A stretch of DNA of 64,000 nt from Protonemura montana (taxonomy: Eukaryota; Arthropoda; Insecta; Plecoptera; Nemouridae): positions 10,103,943-10,167,942 of the forward strand of contig OX387603.1 in assembly GCA_947568835.1 (NCBI GenBank), read 5' to 3'. The notes below the pieces were generated by a model. The model searched no databases and was not told the DNA's origin. It saw only the letters and a program-made list of their open reading frames with translations. Below are positions 59,001 to 64,000 of the stretch, piece after piece. The stretch's first letter is position 1. Each line of letters opens with the position of its first letter. The translations under genes and the position numbers were made by a program.

Positions 59001-61097
59001 TCTCATTTCCCAAGTGCGCCAAAGTGCGTGTGATACTTAATAAGCTATTAAAATTTCATCGAGGGACACTGGAAAATGTAATGATACAAATAAAAATTAA
59101 TGATGGTTGGCTCACAGCCAGTGGCCTAATCAGGTACGCATGGGCCTGGGGGCAAGATTTTTCGTTAGACCCCCCCCCCCCCCCCCCACCCACCCACCCA
59201 CCCACTTGCGAGTGCTGAAAGAGATACTTAAAAAAATGTATGATTAATAAAAATTGACAATTCTTTGCGACTTAGTAATATACCGGGATCACCGAAAGCG
59301 ATCAAGGTGAAAATGACAGATAGTTGTTTCCAGTCACGAATTCCATGTGCCTAGGGGTAGCTTCCCTTTATTTAATTTTAAACAGCCACTTGTCTTTTTT
59401 CTGTCAGCAAATAGTCAACACGATTATCGATACGCGACATCGAGTGCAGGTGAGTAGCACAGCCCTGTTTTGGATTTTGTTTCATAGTAACAAGCAGAAA
59501 AGCTTCGTTTTGACTCAGTGCAGGTAGGAAAAAGGCCCCGAAATACGTCATGGGCTCTTGTCAACAAGGAAATGTTTTCTATGGCCACCAATGATGTCTG
59601 GATCATGTTGGCGAGCAGTTGGATTATTCATTTATTCTTGTCGGGAAATTTGGGCAGTCCTGACATGACGAGAACGCAAATCCTTCAGTCTCTCAGAGAC
59701 AGCTAGAAGATCGATACATCAAACTCAGTGTGCAGTGATATTCAAATCAAAGTGACGATAAATTGAGAAAGTATGATAGATTTAAGATCCAAGGGACCGG
59801 TATAATACTTTATATGGGAGGAAAGGAAACAAGACACCTTGCGTCAAATTTGATTGAGAATAATTGAAACTGGGATTATTATCAATTAACCTCCGCTCTT
59901 TATAAGTATAATCTAATCTTTTCTAACCGCATTTTCTCGTAGTGCACATCAGAGCAAATTCCCAGTGTTAATAGAAGTTTTTTTTTGTCACGGCCAAACT
60001 ATCGCTGCATACCGGAAAACACGAACCAGTACACGAAAAAGCTGCTGATTTTAGGAAGTTTATTCACTTTATTGTCACATTTCATATGCCTTTTTTAGAC
60101 CCCGCGATGGCCCGCGGTGACTTTCGTCAGTTACCATGACTCAGTGACCAGTGACTATACTTACCTACTCACTGTATTCTGTAAAAGCAGTTTTTTCCCA
60201 CGATTGAGAAAAATAAGTTACCTATACCCGCAGAAATAATAGTATTAATTCCAATCTAGTCAACTCTCACCGTGAGCAAATCGATCATGATGACAGACAT
60301 TTTTTTATTATTATTTGAGGTGTGTAGCGACGCACTGTTTTGACATCTGGCCCTGCGACACTGGTCTAATGGCCTCGGTGATTGAGTGGATGATGATGAG
60401 GATGATGATGAACCGAACCTAACCTAGAAGGGGGAAGGGGAAACCCGGTGCCGGCACGTAGCCTACTCCTGTCGAAGAGCACCAAGGGTACCACCAGCTT
60501 AACGTCCCTTCCGAAGGACGGTGCAACTCAAACAGCAGGATTCCTCAACAAATCCATGCTGTCGAGAGGTTGATAAGCAAGGCGAATGAAGTTGCTGTAC
60601 TAACTGTCATCCCTCATATATCTCTCCCGAACAGAACTGGTCATGTGAATGATGGTCACCCATCCTATACCAGACTCATCGCAGTGTTGCTTAACTTCGG
60701 TGATCTAACGAGAACCGGTGTTTCCAACACGCCAAACCGTTCGGAATGGCAATAAAGAGACTGATAGACGTTATCTTGCGCCTTGGCCAATTCTCTCTCC
60801 GATATAAAATTGTAGAGTAAACTCGTTGCTCGAACGAATTCACAACTTCTCTATCTTTGACAGGGCGGTTTTCTCGAGGTCTTCTGCCACATGTCGGCCA
60901 CAATGTCTTTCGTCGGCAAAGTGAACTCCGTTGTCGCCAACGTGACAGGTGTGGTAGCTAGTGCCACCTCAATGGTCGCCACCATCCAGGCTGACCTCAC
61001 CGCATGCGCCACCCTAGAAGTTGGCAAGATGGCGGTTAAAGCCGCTGGTCTTGTCGCTGGTTTTGCTGTTTGCTCGATCACCAGCGCACTCGGCTAG
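56084..61097 (+). CDS. secreted helical protein with six cysteines, function unknown
   Basis: Exons 56084-56137, 57589-57768, 58220-58489 and 60864-61097, all phase 0, give 738 bases, 245 residues. I recognise no family. There is a signal peptide (MAGFKITLLVLAALGMAQ), a seven-residue propeptide ending in KR at residues 24-25, then a mature chain rich in Ala, Thr and Val that should be nearly all alpha-helical. It has six cysteines, in CLTKK, VNCLGKK, NTCRTN, VFCHMS, TACATL and VCSITS. The even number in an extracellular protein suggests three disulfides. All introns lie between codons, which would allow exon skipping without frameshift. The TATA box and poly(A) signal suggest a well-expressed gene. 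Its layout (signal peptide, short KR propeptide, Ala-rich helix) is like that of the protein at 30064, though sequence similarity is not evident. Confidence 0.82.
58671..58677 (-). terminator. RNA polymerase III terminator of tRNA-Ser
   Basis: A run of seven T on the minus strand, starting two bases beyond the tRNA discriminator base. Confidence 0.85.
58679..58760 (-). tRNA. tRNA-Ser (anticodon AGA)
   Basis: 82 bases. The acceptor stem GCACTCG pairs perfectly with CGAGTGC and the discriminator is G. The A box reads TGGCCGAGTGGTTAAGGC, the anticodon loop CTAGAAA within a TCTGA/TCAGA stem, the long variable arm has a CCC-TCT-GGG stem, and the T arm is GTAGG-TTCGAGT-CCTAC. No intron. It sits inside intron 3 of the secreted-protein gene, on the opposite strand, and all stems are intact, so it should be functional. 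Confidence 0.96.
59116..59890. mobile_element. interspersed repeat, copy 2 of the family at 11195-11968
   Basis: It begins CAGTGGCCTAATCAGG and keeps the order of blocks of the first copy, including the poly-C tract (59171-59188), TTTCCAGTCACGAATTCCAT, CTGTCAGCAAATAGTCAA and AAGGCCCCGAAATACG. No protein is evident. It lies in intron 3 of the secreted-protein gene. Confidence 0.6.
59171..59212 (+). repeat. poly-C run followed by (CCCA)n
   Basis: About 18 consecutive C followed by several ACCC units. The first copy of this repeat family has a similar C-rich tract at 11230-11270. Confidence 0.9.
60315..60750 (-). mobile_element. 5S-rRNA-derived SINE, copy 6 (near full length)
   Basis: On the minus strand from about 60745: CACCGGTTCTCGTTAGATCA, CCGAAGTTAAGCAACACTGC, and an exact 5S-type GGATGGGTGACC (box C). 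The shared body and tail follow, with an ATT-rich end at 60303-60315. It lies antisense in intron 3 of the secreted-protein gene. Confidence 0.82.
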
Positions 61098-61180
61098 TAA
61101 GGAAGCGTGTCTTTAGGACTCTTTTTTTAAATGACCATAAGCTATGTTTGTTGTGATGTTATACGTGATCATGTTTTGTC

Positions 61181-61186
61181 AATAAA
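61181..61186 (+). terminator. poly(A) signal of the 56-kb secreted-protein gene
   Basis: AATAAA 83 bases after the stop codon. Confidence 0.8.
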
Positions 61187-62654
61187 ATGCTGGCTCATTA
61201 AATGAAATGTGTTAATTTGTTTATATTGTTACCGAGGTGGTATGATGAGGAAAGTCGACAACAGATATTTCTACAAAAAATCGATTAGTTAAATGGTCTC
61301 ATCTCCTTAAGTGCGCGCTGTGGCCAATCACATGAGCTGCATTTTTTTATACCAATTTACTTGTTCATCTATTATATGAAATGGGTAGGAAACACTTTAG
61401 TTCAAGCATAAGACTTGATATTGCTAGGTCATTTTCATCTACTTCTTACTCCATCTCGCTCACCAACTTCTTTCATTCTTCTTTAATTGTCCAACTAACT
61501 TTCTCTCTCTTCTATTTCACTCCATTTACCTCCTCTTTCCTCCACATCACCCCATGTACTTTTTCTATCCATCTTTCTCTTGGTGTTCTCCTCCCCCTTC
61601 TCTCATATTCCAAGCTTAACATTTTCTCTTGGTAATTATTCCTCATCCATTTTCATAATTTTTCCAAACTTTTCCAAAAAAAAAAAAAATCGTTTCCATT
61701 TTTAAACCTGCAGATCACATATCACCAATTGATACTTTTAACAGTTGTTGAAACTCCTCGCAGTATCTTGTGTATCCCCAAAGCACGAATGAACAAATGC
61801 TCATCATTCTTTGATCCAAATCAACCTCCCTCTCGACTGCCAGAATTTCCTGGCGTGTTTTTGAGAGAATACGTTAGATATCAGTTTCAACAATCAATAT
61901 TCTTTGACACAGCTTTATAAAAAATACAAAATTTTAGCTTAAAGCGTTTGATAAGATTCGAACGTATCTGATTCTAAATTAGAGGCTATCTTAGTTTAAG
62001 AAATGCAGCAAATACAATGACAACAATCAACTGAACACTCACGATTATCATGTTTTACAGCCATTGTTGCATTGATGTAGCAAAATTCTCTCTGATCTTG
62101 TGATGATTGTACTACCGCATTGTTGTCAAAAACAGTCCACTTCATACAGCATTGAAATTGATTGTTAGAAGAAAAATGGCAATTTGTCGAGCACAAGGAG
62201 GCGGCTGGAACATCGTTCTTCGATTTTCCTGTCCGCATAGGAGGGGATACTCGGACCCAGGAATATATACGTTATGTCACTGTTCATGTGGTTCCCAAAG
62301 ACGCATTATGAAAATGCTGGTAAGGATCGATTTCCTGTCATCAAAAGGCCAAGGAATCTGAGAACCCATAGCTGATTCTGAAATCTAAACCAGTAAAGTT
62401 AATCGAGTGTTTTAATGTTTTTTAGTGCTAATTGTAATGTTTTTATTTAACAAAAATACAATAGTTTTCGTAAAATTTAAGTTTGTGCTCAATTTTTACG
62501 ATGTATTCATTGCCCAACAAATTATTCAATTCGACGACAATGTATTCATAAAACCGACAAAGGTAAAAATCAATCATTAAAATCAGTAAAAACGTATGCA
62601 GGTGCACTAATTATCGTACTTTTATATTACTGTAAAACATGGTAGGTGTATTTA
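61187..62654. other. spacer with a polypyrimidine tract, no recognised gene
   Basis: 61430-61615 is strongly pyrimidine-rich on the plus strand, with CTCTCTTCTATTTCACTCCA, which resembles a shorter tract in IDGF intron 2 (47925-47965). A decayed tRNA-Ser-like stretch is at 61940-61998 on the minus strand. Open frames at 62107-62361 (+) and 62238-61996 (-) overlap each other and show no family. Confidence 0.45.
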
Positions 62655-62692
62655 TATATAAAACACTGGCGAGAAGAATTTATTCCTTCAGA
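62655..62692 (+). promoter_or_regulatory. core promoter of the carboxypeptidase gene
   Basis: TATATAAAA at 62655-62663, then CTTCAGAC with its A at 62690, and the start codon at 62736. The spacing fits a TATA plus initiator promoter. Confidence 0.7.
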
Positions 62693-62735
62693 CAAGTCTG
62701 AACTTCTTTTTTATCAGTCAAAGACGGCATCTACC

Positions 62736-64000
62736 ATGCGGGTAGTTTCGATTATGTTGCTGGCAGTGATTGGAATTGAACTAGCATCTTGTTCCTCCTA
62801 CAAAGGGTAAGCAGCGAGATCCTCTGAGGGCAGTGTTGTCCTCCACTACGTACTTGTATCATTGGAAACCAGTCAGACCCAAAGTAAACCTGTCTTTTTC
62901 CATACAGTCACAAGGTCTACCGTCTTACTCCTACTGACAAGCAACTAGGCATGCTGAAAAGGTTTGAGGATGAACCAGGATTTGATTTCTGGACGGACGG
63001 ACGCGTTTCTAACGCTCCTCTGGATGTCATGGTGGCTCCCGAATACCAGTATGATTTTCACACGTTCATTTTGATGAATGACATCCGTTTTGAAATTTTT
63101 ATTGAAGACGTCCAAGTGTAAGTGAACATTTATTTAAAGAGTGACTGTAGTTATAAAATATGGGGCATTTTAATTTAAGGTTATATCCTCGTATTGCTTT
63201 TGGAATTTTCAGAGGAATCGATGCAGAGAATAAATGCCAAGCGTCTTCTCCGAGTAGAGTGAAAGGAAAGATCGAGTTCAACCAATACTACAAACATAAA
63301 GAGGTGCTGTCTATTTACATTTCATCTTTTTTAGAAACATTTAACTTGCTGGTGTAGTGTGTGGTAACATGGCACTTTATGGTTAAGTATTAAAGAGTTT
63401 CCCAAAAGTTATGGTGCAATAAGGGCTAACAATGTGTAGCCCATGCATTTGCATATGCATTAAATGCATGCTTTCGTAGAAGTCAATATTTACATCTGGA
63501 ACATGTAAGCGATCAGCACTTACGGATTGGGCTTTGTTGTCGAATGTATGGCATTGCATCACGTTTCCATTTCTGGTGTTTAACTGGCGGAGAGAATAGG
63601 TGTGTGAGTTGGCAACACGGCTAAGATAACCTTGTTGAAAAAGATTTAAATTTTGACACCAAACAAGATAAACACAAATAGAACAAAGATCCGCCTAATT
63701 GCCGTTTTAAGACTTTAAAACTAAATTCACCTGAGTGTTTGGGATGTGCCGTACGATTCTGTTTTTCCTAGATTAACGCTTACCTCGACGAGGTAGCAAC
63801 AATGTACTCCCATGTGGCGTCGGTGGTGACCATAGGACAGAGCACGGAGGGGCGCGACTTGAAGGTACTCAAGATTTCCCGCGGAGGAAACAACAGTGCA
63901 ATCTGGATCGACGCCGGCATCCACGCCCGCGAGTGGATCGCACCTGCAACGGCACTATATGTCATCAACCAGCTGCTTGAAAACTCTACCCACAGCGCCC
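62736..64000 (+). CDS. M14A zinc carboxypeptidase (A/B type), 5' part
   Basis: A secreted digestive-type metallocarboxypeptidase zymogen, cut by the window end. Exons 62736-62806, 62908-63117, 63213-63303 and 63772 onward join in phase. There is a signal peptide (MRVVSIMLLAVIGIELASC), then an activation propeptide (VYRLTPTDKQLGML to about NQYYKHKE). The catalytic domain begins INAYLDEVATMYSHVAS and has IGQSTEGRDLKVLKIS and the zinc motif GIHAREWIAPA (His and Glu ligands). The second His ligand, the substrate-binding residues and the catalytic Glu lie beyond 64000, so A-type versus B-type specificity cannot be judged. The third intron's donor (GTGCTG) is weak, but the protein junction is as expected. 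Confidence 0.88.

Noticed and set aside
61940-61998. tRNA-Ser-like sequence on the minus strand
   Set aside because: Only a B-box-like CGTTCGAATC and part of an anticodon-arm-like stretch remain; no intact stem set.
1-64000. CRISPR arrays, bacterial operons, ribosomal RNA genes
   Set aside because: No regularly spaced repeats, no bacterial gene order, and the only 5S-like sequences are SINE heads fused to unrelated bodies.

Overview
The window is nuclear DNA of an animal, almost certainly an arthropod. Seven of the eight host genes called with confidence are split by introns with GT-AG (occasionally GC-AG) borders. Three promoters carry a TATA box about 31-35 bases before a TCAG-type initiator, and AATAAA signals follow several genes. 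One gene encodes an IDGF-type chitinase-like protein, a family best known from arthropods. I cannot place the species more closely. Exons are GC-rich; introns and spacers are AT-rich and full of mobile DNA.

Layout. 1-5176: an apparently intact ISL2EU (IS4EU) DNA transposon with inverted ends of about 100 bp and two convergent genes, a THAP/DDE transposase (+) and a SWIM/YqaJ-nuclease protein (-). 5390-13881 (-): a seven-exon neutral lipase gene. Its 6.2-kb third intron holds a tandem pair of 1.6-1.7-kb inverted-repeat elements with tRNA-like segments, a 5S-rRNA-derived SINE and another repeat. 15856-22121 (+): a SLC5 sodium/solute symporter with two alternative copies of exon 2. 22545-27314 (-): an uninterrupted 1589-residue NACHT-ankyrin protein with an N-terminal region resembling a PD-(D/E)XK nuclease. 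30064-31042 (+): a secreted Gly-rich/Ala-rich protein. 31709-33860 (-): a long unrecognised open frame, perhaps joined to upstream signal-peptide exons. 36014-41141 (+): a second SLC5 paralogue, followed by a duplicate of its last exon at 42745-43054. 46583-51870 (+): an IDGF-like protein. 52260-54119 (-): a reticulon. 56084-61097 (+): a secreted Cys-containing helical protein of unknown function, with a tRNA-Ser(AGA) gene on the opposite strand inside its third intron. 62736 to the window end (+): the 5' part of an M14 zinc carboxypeptidase.

The exon models were built by hand. For the transposase, YqaJ protein, lipase, both SLC5 genes, IDGF, reticulon and the 56-kb secreted protein, the exons sum to an exact multiple of three and the phases agree at every junction. 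Several products (lipase, carboxypeptidase, symporters, secreted structural proteins) would suit a gut or epithelium, but nothing here shows co-regulation.

Most interesting points: the predicted mutually exclusive exon pair in the first SLC5 gene; the nuclease-like/NACHT/ankyrin protein, whose layout recalls STAND-type defence proteins; the intact two-gene ISL2EU element with two GC-AG introns; the 5S-derived SINE family (six copies, all in one orientation); and the tandem inverted-repeat element carrying tRNA-like modules and strong hairpins.
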